From contig OY760624.1 in assembly GCA_963663775.1 (NCBI GenBank), forward strand, positions 1,488,001 to 1,552,000: 64,000 nt of DNA, given 5' to 3'. This DNA is from G963663775 sp963663775. GTDB lineage: Bacteria; Bacillota; Clostridia; Oscillospirales; Butyricicoccaceae. The translations under genes and the position numbers were made by a program. Of the stretch, positions 34,954 through 43,178 are shown in pieces. Numbering within the stretch: the first letter of the stretch is position 1; each line of letters starts with the position of its first letter. The notes under the pieces are model-generated. The model had not been told where the DNA came from. It did no database searches and saw nothing but the letters and a program-made list of their open reading frames with translations.

Positions 34954-35227
34954 CTAAAGGTGTCCCTCCTAAAATTGTCTGCGTGCGACATGACATCGCA
35001 AATGTGTATATTCTGTGTATATCAAGAATAGGATACTATAAAGTTTTGCTAAAATCAAGTAGGATTTGCAGCATTTAGAGAAAAAATGTTAAGGATTTCA
35101 TGGAAAAGCGCAGACAGCAGACAGATGCGGGCAGAGAAGCAATGGAAGCATAGGCACAGGCAGGATTTTGCGTTGCTGCGGCAGGTGAGAAATTTTTACG
35201 GCAAGTGTACAAAAAAAGTAAAATTGG

Positions 35228-35256
35228 TTGCGGATGATTTGTATATATGGTATAAT
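35228..35256 (+). promoter_or_regulatory. sigma-A-type promoter of ppdK
   Basis: TTGCGG and a perfect TATAAT are 17 bases apart. The start codon lies about 75 bases further on, which rules out upstream in-frame starts. Confidence 0.75.
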
Positions 35257-35332
35257 ACTAGCATGGTTAAAAGTGGCAAAAATGGTCAAATCGGATGCGT
35301 TCGCAAGCGCAGAGCAGGAGGAATGTCAGGCT

Positions 35333-37969
35333 ATGAAAAAATATGTATATTTGTTTGCGGAAGGCAATGGAGCGATGCGGGAACTGCTTGGCGGAAAAGG
35401 TGCCAATTTGGCGGAAATGACCGGATTGGGCATGCCGGTGCCACCCGGTTTCACGATTACAACGGATGCCTGCACCCGCTATTATGAGGATGGAAAAAAT
35501 ATCTATCCGGATATACAGGAGCAGATTTTGGAGCATCTTGACCAGCTGGAGAAAGCCACGGAAAAAGGACTGGGCGATGCGGAAAACCCGCTTTTGGTGT
35601 CGGTGCGTTCGGGTGCACGGGCATCCATGCCGGGCATGATGGACACGATTTTGAATCTTGGCATGAACGATGCGGTTTGTGCTTCCATGACCGCACTGAC
35701 GGGCAATCCACGCTTTGCCCGTGATTCCTATCGCCGTTTTATCCAAATGTTTTCCGATGTCGTGATGGAGCTGCCGAAATCCGGCTTTGAAAAAATTATG
35801 GAAGACATCAAGGCGCAAAAAGGGGTGCAGCTGGACAGCGAACTGGATGCCGATGATATGCAGACCTTGGTGACACGCTTCCAGCAGCATTATCAGCAGG
35901 AATTGGGCACCGCATTTCCGCAGGATGCCAAGGTGCAGCTGATGGAAGCGATTCGTGCCGTGTTCCGCTCATGGGACAATCCACGTGCCAACACCTATCG
36001 CCGCATGAATGACATCCCGCATTCTTGGGGTACGGCGGTCAACGTGCAGTCGATGGTGTTCGGCAACATGGGGGACACATCGGGCACAGGTGTTGCCTTT
36101 ACCCGCAACCCAGCCACGGGCGAAAAAAAGCTGTACGGCGAATTTTTGATGAATGCACAGGGCGAAGACGTGGTGGCAGGCATTCGCACGCCGCAGCCGA
36201 TTGATGCATTGGCGCAGGTGATGCCTGCGGTGTATCAGCAGTTTGCGGACATCGCAGACAAGCTGGAGCATCATTATGGCGACATGCAGGACATGGAATT
36301 CACCATTGAAAACGGCAAATTATATATGCTCCAAACCCGTAACGGCAAGCGCACCGCACAGGCGGCGCTCAAGGTGGCGGTGGATTTGGTCGATGAGGGA
36401 CTGGCAACCCGTGAGCAGGCCATCATGAAGGTGGAGCCGAAGCAGCTCGATGCCCTGCTGCACCCAACCTTCCGGCAGGAAGCATTGGATGCTGCAACCC
36501 CCATCACCACCGGTTTGCCGGCATCCCCCGGTGCGGCGTGCGGCAAAATCTATTTTAACGCCGCCGATGCCGTGAAGGCACACAAATCCGGCGAAAAGGT
36601 CGTGCTGGTGCGGCAGGAAACCTCCCCTGAGGACATCGACGGCATGGCATCTGCAGAGGGCGTAATGACGGCACGCGGCGGCATGACCAGCCATGCGGCG
36701 GTTGTGGCACGCGGCATGGGCATCTGCTGTGTGGCAGGCTGCAACGAAATCCATGTGTCAGAGGAGAAAAAACAGCTGAAAATCGGCGATACCGTGTTGC
36801 AGGAAGGGGATTTTGTTTCCCTCGATGGCGCAACGGGGCGGGTGTATCTGGGGCAAATAGCCACGCAGGCAACCGAATTGACAGGCGATTTTGGTCGGTT
36901 CATGGGTTGGGCGGATGACATCCGCACGCTGCATGTGCGCACCAACGGCGACACCCCACGGGATGCCACGCAGGCACGCAAATTCGGCGCAGAGGGCATT
37001 GGGCTTTGCCGCACCGAGCATATGTTCTTTGAAGCCGACCGCATCAAGGCAGTGCGGGAAATGATTGTGGCAGAAACTGAAACCCAGCGCCGTGCGGCAC
37101 TTGCCAAGCTGTTGCCGATGCAGCAAGGTGATTTTGAGGGTATTTATCGTGCAATGGGTGGCTTGCCGGTCACGATTCGTTTGCTGGACCCGCCGCTGCA
37201 TGAGTTTTTGCCGCAGGACGAGGACGAAATCCGTGATTTAGCGCAGGATTTGCAGCTGTCTTATGAAAAGCTGGCGAATATCATTGCTGATTTGCGGGAA
37301 TTCAATCCCATGCTCGGCACACGTGGCTGTCGGTTGGCAATTTTGTATCCGGAAATTGCCGAGATGCAGGCAGAAGCCATCATTTCTGCGGCAATTGCGG
37401 TCGGCAGAACCGATGGGCTGAGAATCACGCCGGAAATCATGGTGCCTCTCGTCAGTGATGTGCGGGAATTGCGCTTTGTCAAGGCACGCATTCGTGAAAC
37501 GGCAGACCGCTTGATTGCAGCATCCGGCACAAAAATGAAATATCTGATTGGTACGATGATTGAAACACCGCGTGCCGCCGTGACGGCAGGTATCGTGGCG
37601 CAGGAAGCGGAATTTTTCTCCTTCGGCACGAATGACCTCACCCAGATGACCTATGGCTTCAGCCGTGATGATGTGGGCAAGATTTTGGAACGCTATTTCG
37701 AGGAAAAGATTCTGGAAAGTGATCCATTTGCACGACTCGACCAAGAGGGCGTGGGCGCACTGGTGAAAATGGCGGTGGAAAACGGCCGCAAGACACGCCC
37801 CAACATCAAGCTTGGCATTTGCGGAGAGCATGGCGGCGATTTGTCCTCGGTGGAATTCTGCCATCGTATTGGATTGAATTATGTGTCCTGCTCGCCGTTC
37901 CGTGTGCCGATTGCACGCCTTGCGGCGGCACAGGCGGCGGTGAAATATCCCAAAACCTTTGATAATTAA
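35333..37969 (+). CDS. ppdK: pyruvate, phosphate dikinase
   Basis: The product is 878 residues from ATG 35333 (MKKYVYLFAEGNGAMRELLG), with AGGAGG upstream; the longer frame to 35228 overlaps the promoter. The N-terminal ATP-grasp domain opens with LLGGKGANLAEMTGLGMPVP. The swivelling domain holds the catalytic His in ARGGMTSHAAVVARGMGICC. The C-terminal TIM barrel has GAEGIGLCRTEHMFF and the catalytic Cys in LGICGEHGGDLSS. It interconverts PEP + AMP + PPi and pyruvate + ATP + Pi, and in Clostridia is used in glycolysis and gluconeogenesis. The gene stands alone with its own promoter and terminator. Confidence 0.97.
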   Translation: MKKYVYLFAEGNGAMRELLGGKGANLAEMTGLGMPVPPGFTITTDACTRYYEDGKNIYPDIQEQILEHLDQLEKATEKGLGDAENPLLVSVRSGARASMPGMMDTILNLGMNDAVCASMTALTGNPRFARDSYRRFIQMFSDVVMELPKSGFEKIMEDIKAQKGVQLDSELDADDMQTLVTRFQQHYQQELGTAFPQDAKVQLMEAIRAVFRSWDNPRANTYRRMNDIPHSWGTAVNVQSMVFGNMGDTSGTGVAFTRNPATGEKKLYGEFLMNAQGEDVVAGIRTPQPIDALAQVMPAVYQQFADIADKLEHHYGDMQDMEFTIENGKLYMLQTRNGKRTAQAALKVAVDLVDEGLATREQAIMKVEPKQLDALLHPTFRQEALDAATPITTGLPASPGAACGKIYFNAADAVKAHKSGEKVVLVRQETSPEDIDGMASAEGVMTARGGMTSHAAVVARGMGICCVAGCNEIHVSEEKKQLKIGDTVLQEGDFVSLDGATGRVYLGQIATQATELTGDFGRFMGWADDIRTLHVRTNGDTPRDATQARKFGAEGIGLCRTEHMFFEADRIKAVREMIVAETETQRRAALAKLLPMQQGDFEGIYRAMGGLPVTIRLLDPPLHEFLPQDEDEIRDLAQDLQLSYEKLANIIADLREFNPMLGTRGCRLAILYPEIAEMQAEAIISAAIAVGRTDGLRITPEIMVPLVSDVRELRFVKARIRETADRLIAASGTKMKYLIGTMIETPRAAVTAGIVAQEAEFFSFGTNDLTQMTYGFSRDDVGKILERYFEEKILESDPFARLDQEGVGALVKMAVENGRKTRPNIKLGICGEHGGDLSSVEFCHRIGLNYVSCSPFRVPIARLAAAQAAVKYPKTFDN

Positions 37970-37989
37970 ATAGCATTCAGATTGCAATA

Positions 37990-38037
37990 AAAAAGCTCCC
38001 CCCAGAGGACATCTCGTGCCTCAAGGGGGAGTTTTTT
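37990..38037. terminator. terminator between ppdK and thiT
   Basis: AAAAAGCTCCCCCC pairs with GGGGGAGTTTTTT across a loop of about 20 bases. It serves ppdK and probably convergent thiT. Confidence 0.8.
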
Positions 38038-38052
38038 GTATCTTTTTAGGGG

Positions 38053-38667
38053 TTACAGCGTGCTGTATTTTTGGAACAGCTGCGGCAGTGCACGATAGAG
38101 CAAAATGCTCACTGCCACGGTAATGATGGTTTCGGGCAGCATGTAACTGCCGTTGTAGGTCAGCGAAAAGATGACACAGCCGATGCCGTCCTGTGTCAGC
38201 GAACCCCAAATCAAGATGCCCGACAGGAAGGAGCATATAAACCGCAGCACGCAGACGGCAAGTGTGCCAACGGCAACCCCAAGCAGCTTATGCGCTTTGC
38301 CAAAGGGCTTTGCAAACACGCAGGCAAGCCCCAAGCAGGAAAATGCCAGCACATAGTCCAGCAAAATCATGCCGACATAGGCAAGCAGTGTGCCGGCAGG
38401 GGGTGCCCAAAAGCCGGTCATCATTTGCAGCAGGCTGCACACAAAGCCGGTTGCCAGCCCCCATTTGGCACCGTGGCGGAAGGAAATTAAGATGAATGGC
38501 ACCATGCTTGCGGCGGTAATTGTGCCGCCGTTGGGCATTTCAAACAGCTTGAGGTTCATCAAAATGGTACCGATGGCAATCATCAGTGCACATTCGACCA
38601 GAATACGGATTTTGGAAAATGCGGGTGTCTGTGCGTGCGAATTTTCGGATTGGGTGGTGTTTTGCAT
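38053..38667 (-). CDS. thiT: ECF thiamine transporter substrate-binding component ThiT
   Basis: The product is 204 residues from ATG 38667, with AAGGAGG upstream. Six hydrophobic segments are visible. The ThiT pattern includes ILVECALMIAIGTILMNLKL, MPNGGTITAASMVPFILISF, the small-residue helix LAYVGMILLDYVLAFSCLGL, and RFICSFLSGILIWGSLTQD near the thiamine site. It captures thiamine outside and works with the shared EcfA-EcfA'-EcfT module encoded elsewhere. A TPP riboswitch upstream confirms the substrate independently of the protein pattern. Confidence 0.92.
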   Translation of the reverse strand: MQNTTQSENSHAQTPAFSKIRILVECALMIAIGTILMNLKLFEMPNGGTITAASMVPFILISFRHGAKWGLATGFVCSLLQMMTGFWAPPAGTLLAYVGMILLDYVLAFSCLGLACVFAKPFGKAHKLLGVAVGTLAVCVLRFICSFLSGILIWGSLTQDGIGCVIFSLTYNGSYMLPETIITVAVSILLYRALPQLFQKYSTL

Positions 38668-38711
38668 GGAAATGCAGCCTCCTTTTTTGATTGCAGGTAT
38701 TAAATTTGTGC

Positions 38712-38753
38712 AAAACAAAAGTGCGCCCGTATTCCATCTCGGAAACAGACGCA
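38712..38753 (-). terminator. riboswitch-controlled terminator before thiT
   Basis: On the minus strand TGCGTCTGTTTCC pairs with GGAATACGGGCGCA, followed by CTTTTGTTTT. It lies between the TPP aptamer and the thiT start, so it is probably the expression platform. Confidence 0.7.
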
Positions 38754-38777
38754 TCAAAAAGCAGCTTGCAAGCCATG

Positions 38778-38870
38778 CAAATTTGCTCCCTGCGTCGGCA
38801 TTATCCGCATCAGGTTCTAACGGTATCTTCTCAGCCGCATACGCATATGCAGCACCCATTGCTTTGCGAA
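38778..38870 (-). promoter_or_regulatory. TPP riboswitch
   Basis: The THI-box core is plain on the minus strand: GGGTGC, then GCGGCTGAGAAGATACCG, then GAACCTGATGCGGATAATGC and CGCAGGGAGC. The closing helix P1 uses GCAAA and TTTGC. With TPP bound it would favour the terminator at 38712-38753 and shut off thiT. Confidence 0.95.
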
Positions 38871-38911
38871 TCTATGGTATCACTTTGTGCGGCAAAAGTC
38901 AAGAAAAGCAG

Positions 38912-38964
38912 GAAAAATCCCCCTGCATGCCCGATGCAAGAAAGGCATGACAGAGGGAGATTCC
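38912..38964 (-). terminator. terminator of the glutamate-type dehydrogenase gene
   Basis: On the minus strand AATCTCCCTCTGTCATGCC pairs with GGCATGCAGGGGGATT, followed by TTTCC. Confidence 0.65.
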
Positions 38965-39026
38965 CAAGGGTCTATATAATGGATACGACGTGGACAAAAG
39001 AAAAAATAGAAGATAACGCTGTGCAA

Positions 39027-40250
39027 TTAAGAGGTGTACACCGCAAATTTCTGTTCGAGTTCTGCGTTGATGGACTTGGTCTTTGCACGCAGTTCACGGT
39101 TTGCGTTGCGCATCTGGGTCTGACGGTCTGCCGCAAGCTCCAGAGCGTGGGTGTAGGGTGCGGTTTCCGGATGTGCCAAAATGCGTGCGCAAAGTTCCTG
39201 CATGTTTTTATCAATGCGTACGGTGATGGATTCCTTCACACGCTCCCACTTGTCTTCAATGGACAGGCGCATCAAATCCTGCTGTTCGAGCAGCCATTCC
39301 TCAAAGCTGGAGATAACACCGCCGGAGTTTGCAATGATGCCGGGGATGGAAACGATGCCGCGGCTGTTAAGCGTGTCACGCACTTCTGTGCTGGAATAAG
39401 CGATGTTTGCACCCTCTGCGATGAGTTTGACCTGCAAATTCTGCACATTTCCTTCATGAATGCTGCGGCCAGGACCTGCCAGCACCAAAATGTCTGCGTT
39501 CTGCTCGAGCAGGAATGCACTGGTCGGTTCGAAGGTTGCTTCGGGGAGCAGTGCAGAAAGCTCTGCCACAGAAACCTTGTGGTCGATGGCACTGCACAGC
39601 TTGATGTTGTTCAAACCATTTGCATCATACAAGGAGCCGGAAATGTCGCTGACGCCCAAAATCTTTGCGCCTTTTTCCATCATGATTTTGATGGCATTGC
39701 CGCCAACTTCACCGATGCCCTCGACAATCACGCCTGCGCCGTTCAAATCGAGCGGCAGATTTAAGTAATCAATCGCCTTTTCCACGCACATCACCACACC
39801 AAATGCGGTGCTGCCAAGTTCATGCGGGATGCCGCTGCTTTTGCCGGTTGCGGCGATGCGTGCCTTTCTCCAGCCACGCACGGAAGCACAGCCTGCAATG
39901 AACGCATCAATCGACTTGCTGTCGGTGTTGACATCGGGTGCAGCGCACCATTTATAGGGCAGAAACTCGATTTTGGACAGCTCACGACCGAACGCATACA
40001 TCGCACGGTCTACATCGGCAAGGTTGGACAAGCGGATGCCGCCCTTTGCGCCGCCAAACGGCAAATCTGCCAGCACGCATTTTTTAGACATTTCCGCCGC
40101 CAGAGAAGCAATTTCTTCCTCCGTCACGTTGGGGTGGATGCGGATACCGCCCTTGGCAGGTGCGGTTTTTTCCACAGTGTCAATGACCAAAATTGCTTCG
40201 GCGTCGAGTTTATATTTTTCAAGATTCAGCTTAATTACCATAGAAGACAT
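39027..40250 (-). CDS. Glu/Leu/Phe/Val dehydrogenase family protein, probably glutamate dehydrogenase
   Basis: The product is 407 residues. The substrate domain has APAKGGIRIHPNVTEEEIAS and LADLPFGGAKGGIRLSN with the catalytic Lys, then WCAAPDVNTDSKSIDAFIAG. The Rossmann fold is GVIVEGIGEVGGNAIKIMME, and PGIIANSGGVISSFEEWL is the standard C-terminal signature. The N-terminus is shorter than in classical clostridial enzymes (about 420-450 residues), so cofactor and substrate preference are open. It would link 2-oxoglutarate and ammonium, and it lies next to the nitrogen-fixation region, which fits ammonium assimilation. The leader has a doubled TTTGTAGTATG (about 40284-40308). Confidence 0.9.
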   Translation of the reverse strand: MSSMVIKLNLEKYKLDAEAILVIDTVEKTAPAKGGIRIHPNVTEEEIASLAAEMSKKCVLADLPFGGAKGGIRLSNLADVDRAMYAFGRELSKIEFLPYKWCAAPDVNTDSKSIDAFIAGCASVRGWRKARIAATGKSSGIPHELGSTAFGVVMCVEKAIDYLNLPLDLNGAGVIVEGIGEVGGNAIKIMMEKGAKILGVSDISGSLYDANGLNNIKLCSAIDHKVSVAELSALLPEATFEPTSAFLLEQNADILVLAGPGRSIHEGNVQNLQVKLIAEGANIAYSSTEVRDTLNSRGIVSIPGIIANSGGVISSFEEWLLEQQDLMRLSIEDKWERVKESITVRIDKNMQELCARILAHPETAPYTHALELAADRQTQMRNANRELRAKTKSINAELEQKFAVYTS

Positions 40251-40719
40251 AACAAAAAACCCATCCTTTTCGATTCATCACAACTTACATACTACAAACA
40301 TACTACAAATTTCAGCGGGGCGGTTTCACATGCGTCATGCGCCGCCGTCTTGCAAAAAAGAGGGGGCGTGGGTGCGCTGTGCTAAGCCGCCGCAGCTGTT
40401 TGGTTGTGTCAATGTGGTCACACTCCTTACATACATTCCTAATGAACGATTTACATTATAACAGATAAAACCCTTGTGTGATAGTGGTTTGGCTAAAAAT
40501 TATTAAATAAAATAAGTGTTAAGAGGTTAATAAAATTAAGTTTTGGGTGAAATATCCTTGTGTGAGGGGTAGGTGGAGAAAAGTTAGCCGTGTCTTTTTG
40601 TTGTCATTTCAGTAGGAAACAGAAGAAAATAAACTGCTTGGAGAGAGCGGGGTGGCAGGAAACCGCATAAAGCGAAAAATATTCCATGAAAAAGAAAAAT
40701 ATGTAAAAGTTTATGAGAT
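40251..40719. other. intergenic region upstream of the dehydrogenase
   Basis: About 470 bp hold the leader of the minus-strand dehydrogenase gene and AT-rich DNA. The leader has a tandem TTTGTAGTATG repeat near the start and GC-rich patches (about 40330-40400). I see no intact gene or known RNA. Confidence 0.5.
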
Positions 40720-40768
40720 AAAAAAAGCAACCGACACCTTCCGCAGGGGAGTGTGTACGGTTGCTTTA
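40720..40768 (-). terminator. terminator of the anfO-like operon
   Basis: On the minus strand AAAGCAACCGTACACACTCC pairs with GGTGTCGGTTGCTTT, followed by a T run. It closes the three-gene unit eleven bases after the PqqD-like gene. Confidence 0.85.
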
Positions 40769-40779
40769 TCAAAGTCAAT

Positions 40780-41064
40780 CTATCGATAGGTCAGAATCTT
40801 GGCGAGCATCAGACGTGCCAAAAATTCCTGTACGTCCAGTTCTGCATCTTCTATGGATAGGTCATTGTGTGCGGCGAGCCGTTCGGATAGCTCATGGAGC
40901 GTCACAACGCCGGACTCAATCAGATTCCATAGAAAGATGCCGTCTGGATTGAGCGAGGGAATGCCTTCGACCGCCCCTTCGTTGGCACGAGCGGCTTCGA
41001 AGATGCAGAATTCTCCGGCATATTCCCGCAGGATAAACCCCTCTTGCAGATATATTTTTTGCAT
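40780..41064 (-). CDS. PqqD-like protein (RiPP recognition element fold)
   Basis: The product is 94 residues. The pattern matches PqqD: an N-terminal beta part (GFILREYAGEFCIFEAARAN), SLNPDGIFLWNLIESGVVTL (compare 'LNETGALIWELLDG'), and the winged helices LHELSERLAAHNDLSIEDAE, LDVQEFLARLMLAKIL. PqqD proteins bind the leader of ribosomal peptides and present it to a radical SAM enzyme. No dedicated maturase is in this operon; the only radical SAM domain nearby is in NifN-B. It follows the Cys-tailed repeat protein by 13 bp and is the last gene before the terminator. Confidence 0.82.
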   Translation of the reverse strand: MQKIYLQEGFILREYAGEFCIFEAARANEGAVEGIPSLNPDGIFLWNLIESGVVTLHELSERLAAHNDLSIEDAELDVQEFLARLMLAKILTYR

Positions 41065-41077
41065 AACCGCTCCTGTT

Positions 41078-42043
41078 CTATCCGCAAATGGAGCAGCTGG
41101 AGCAGTCCCCGCCGCAGGAAGATGCCGATTGCGGCATGGCGGTGGAATTGCCCTGCTCGGTCAGCACACGGAAGCAAACGGTGGCAGGGTCGACCACTTC
41201 CTCTTGCTCGGTGTTTTCCAGTCGGACACGTCCGTCCAGTTGGAAAGTGACCCGCAGCGGCAGGGTGATGGTCTGCTCTTCATCCAACGGATTGGGTTTG
41301 TGCAGCGGCTTCATGAAGACACTGGGCGTTTCGCCGCCATAAATCAGCTCCACTTGGTCGCTCTCTGTGACCACGGTGCGCAAAGCGCCATCTGGATAAA
41401 AGGACAGCGAATTGTGGTCAGCATGGATGCCGATGGCACGGGGGTCAAACGCATGCAGGACACCGATGGGGGTGGACACGAGCAGTGGTTCGGGTGGCTC
41501 GACAGATTCGATGGTGCCATCTTCATAGAGGGAAAAGCCGATGCGTGTGGGCAGCAAACTGCCTTGGTTGCGCAGCACAATTTGCTGACCGGGCCACAGC
41601 GTAATTGAACGCAGTGCACCGCTTTCATAGAAGTGCAGGGAAATGACCTTTGCCTTAAATGGACCGGTCGGCAGCTTGAGGGTCAGCACGGGGCAAAGCT
41701 CGGCTTCGTCCTGCTCGGTCCAATAGCCGGAAATTTGACCGTTGCAGGGAAATACACGGCAAAGTGCTCCGCTCTGGTAAAAGGTCACAAATTCCGCAGG
41801 CAGCTCGCCCAGCGGGGTCTGCACCATCGTTTGTTCATTCAGCGACAGCTTTTGGACACTGCCGTCCGGATAAAACGAGATGGACGGAATGTGTTTGCGG
41901 CGCACATTTTCGTCTTCAAACTGCGGGATAAGGTCGCCGCAAGCGGTCGATACGATGTTTTTTTCAGCAAGCATACAGCTGTCTACTGTGCCGTTTTGAT
42001 ACTTACTGGAGGAGGTAACGCCTTTTAATGTAGAAAATACCAT
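41078..42043 (-). CDS. repeat protein with 'FYPDG' units and Cys-rich C-terminal tail
   Basis: The product is 321 residues from ATG 42043, eight bases after AAGGAG. No signal peptide is seen. A beta unit recurs: SISFYPDGSVQKLSL, VTFYQSGALCRVFP, LHFYESGALRSITL, GFSLYEDGTIESVE and LSFYPDGALRTVV, resembling MORN-variant repeats. Units are often followed by a VQTPLGEL-like turn (also VSTPIGVL). The chain ends in SCGGDCSSCSICG, four cysteines in 13 residues. Such a tail could hold a metal or Fe-S cluster or be a modified peptide. I do not recognise a named family. It sits between anfO-like and pqqD-like genes, tightly coupled (five and 13 bp). Confidence 0.85.
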   Translation of the reverse strand: MVFSTLKGVTSSSKYQNGTVDSCMLAEKNIVSTACGDLIPQFEDENVRRKHIPSISFYPDGSVQKLSLNEQTMVQTPLGELPAEFVTFYQSGALCRVFPCNGQISGYWTEQDEAELCPVLTLKLPTGPFKAKVISLHFYESGALRSITLWPGQQIVLRNQGSLLPTRIGFSLYEDGTIESVEPPEPLLVSTPIGVLHAFDPRAIGIHADHNSLSFYPDGALRTVVTESDQVELIYGGETPSVFMKPLHKPNPLDEEQTITLPLRVTFQLDGRVRLENTEQEEVVDPATVCFRVLTEQGNSTAMPQSASSCGGDCSSCSICG

Positions 42044-42048
42044 GTTTT

Positions 42049-42675
42049 TCACTCCTTACATAGCGAACGGGTGAGGGTTACGTGCAGCGTGCCGTTTGGC
42101 TGCGATTCGGTGACACAGCGCAGGCGGCGGGTTTGGGCTTCTTCTTCCAGCCAAGGCGGCAGGTGAGAGCAGACCAAATGCAGTTCATAAAAGGGGGTGT
42201 TCTGCAAAAACGGGCGCAGTGCCTGCTTGGAGGAAATCTCCGGGTGCTGCTCCTGCAGGGCAATCAAGTCCAGCAGATAGCGGCCCCTCTCGTCCATAGG
42301 CATCGGTGCGGTGGGAACAGGCTCCTTGAGGCGTTCCTGTTCTGCATCATTGATGTCAATGAAAATGGCAGTCAGCAAGGCATCGGAAAGGGTTTCTGCC
42401 TCGAAAATTTGAAATCCCATGCGGTCAAACACATGATAGGGCAGCCCCTGCAGGCGGCGTGCCACCACCACCGAGCAATCGCCCAGCTCCAAAATCAGAG
42501 AGCGCACGCTGCTGCGGATGTCCTCTGATGTGGTACAGGCGGCGGCATCATAGGGAATTTCCTGCACCATCTGCCATACGCCATCTTCTTGTTGTTCAAA
42601 CACTGCGGCATGGGTGCATGCTGCAAAATCGGCGAGCATGCCGTCTTGCAGCAGTGCGGCTACTTTCTTTGTCAC
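42049..42675 (-). CDS. AnfO-family nitrogenase accessory protein
   Basis: The product is 208 residues from GTG 42675, preceded by AAAGGAGG. The AnfO pattern is clear: FEQQEDGVWQMVQEIPYDAA, LGDCSVVVARRLQGLPYHVF, DRMGFQIFEAETLSDALL, GRYLLDLIALQEQHPEISSK, QALRPFLQNTPFYELHLVC and SHLPPWLEEEAQ. AnfO proteins are known from iron-only nitrogenase clusters, where they support that enzyme; their biochemical role is not settled. Here it adjoins a molybdenum-type nif cluster with no anfG or vnfG. It is the first gene of a three-gene operon divergent from nifH. Confidence 0.85.
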   Translation of the reverse strand: MTKKVAALLQDGMLADFAACTHAAVFEQQEDGVWQMVQEIPYDAAACTTSEDIRSSVRSLILELGDCSVVVARRLQGLPYHVFDRMGFQIFEAETLSDALLTAIFIDINDAEQERLKEPVPTAPMPMDERGRYLLDLIALQEQHPEISSKQALRPFLQNTPFYELHLVCSHLPPWLEEEAQTRRLRCVTESQPNGTLHVTLTRSLCKE

Positions 42676-42787
42676 AATCCTACAACCTCCTTTGACTCAC
42701 GGCAATCTTCTTAATATATAGGAGAAAATATATCATATATATAGCGGAGAATGCCTGCTCCATCTCCATGAAAGAACCAATTCTCTC

Positions 42788-42832
42788 AAAAAAAACAAGA
42801 AGGGCGCATATCCTCTATATGATATGCGCCCC
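42788..42832 (-). terminator. promoter-proximal terminator in the anfO-like leader
   Basis: GGGCGCATATC pairs with GATATGCGCCC and is followed on the minus strand by TTCTTGTTTTTTTT. It lies about 15 nt after the predicted transcription start and 113 nt before the GTG. Confidence 0.8.
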
Positions 42833-42853
42833 GTTGCGTGTTCGATTGGTTAT

Positions 42854-42882
42854 AGTATACGTGCCATTGGCGTGTACTGCAA
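42854..42882 (-). promoter_or_regulatory. promoter of the anfO-like operon
   Basis: On the minus strand TTGCAG and TATACT are 17 bases apart. It nearly duplicates the opposing nifH promoter. Confidence 0.65.
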
Positions 42883-42965
42883 TGAATAAATGCAGGAAAA
42901 CAGGATTTTTGGCATAGGTGACAAAAGCGGCAAAAGAAATCGTTGGTTTTTTACAAATTGGTGCA

Positions 42966-42994
42966 TTGCAACTTGTGCAAAATACCCGTATACT
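42966..42994 (+). promoter_or_regulatory. nifH promoter
   Basis: TTGCAA and TATACT are 17 bases apart. No sigma-54 type (GG-N10-GC) element is seen, as expected for Clostridia. Confidence 0.65.
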
Positions 42995-43018
42995 ATTGCC
43001 ATAGTCAAACGAAAAAGA

Positions 43019-43064
43019 CAACGGAGTCGAAACGCATAGTTCGCGTTTTGCCTCCGTTTTTTTC
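43019..43064 (+). terminator. promoter-proximal terminator in the nifH leader
   Basis: ACGGAG(tcg)AAACGC pairs with GCGTTT(tg)CCTCCGT, followed by TTTTTTTCTTTTT. It begins about 18 nt after the predicted start of transcription and 115 nt before nifH. Confidence 0.82.
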
Positions 43065-43178
43065 TTTTTCGCCACAAAACCAGCGGATTGGTTGTTTCTC
43101 TGATTCAAGAAGAGCCGGGGGGTTCAACAAGGATACAGACCAAAACGCTACCTCAAAGATACATAAGGAGGCATATGT

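Larger units (their letters stand above)
42676..43178. other. divergent nifH / anfO-like control region
   Basis: This 503-bp region holds two back-to-back promoters, each followed by a terminator hairpin and then a leader of about 110 nt before the start codon. Between the two -35 elements lie 83 bp (42883-42965). The anfO-side leader also has AT-rich repeats (TATATAGCGGAG, ATATATAGGAG around 42710-42745). I see no gene within it. Confidence 0.75.

Noticed and set aside
40330..40420. Leader peptide upstream of the dehydrogenase gene
   Set aside because: A short GTG-started frame exists, but spacing to the AAGGAG is wrong and no regulatory codon run is seen.
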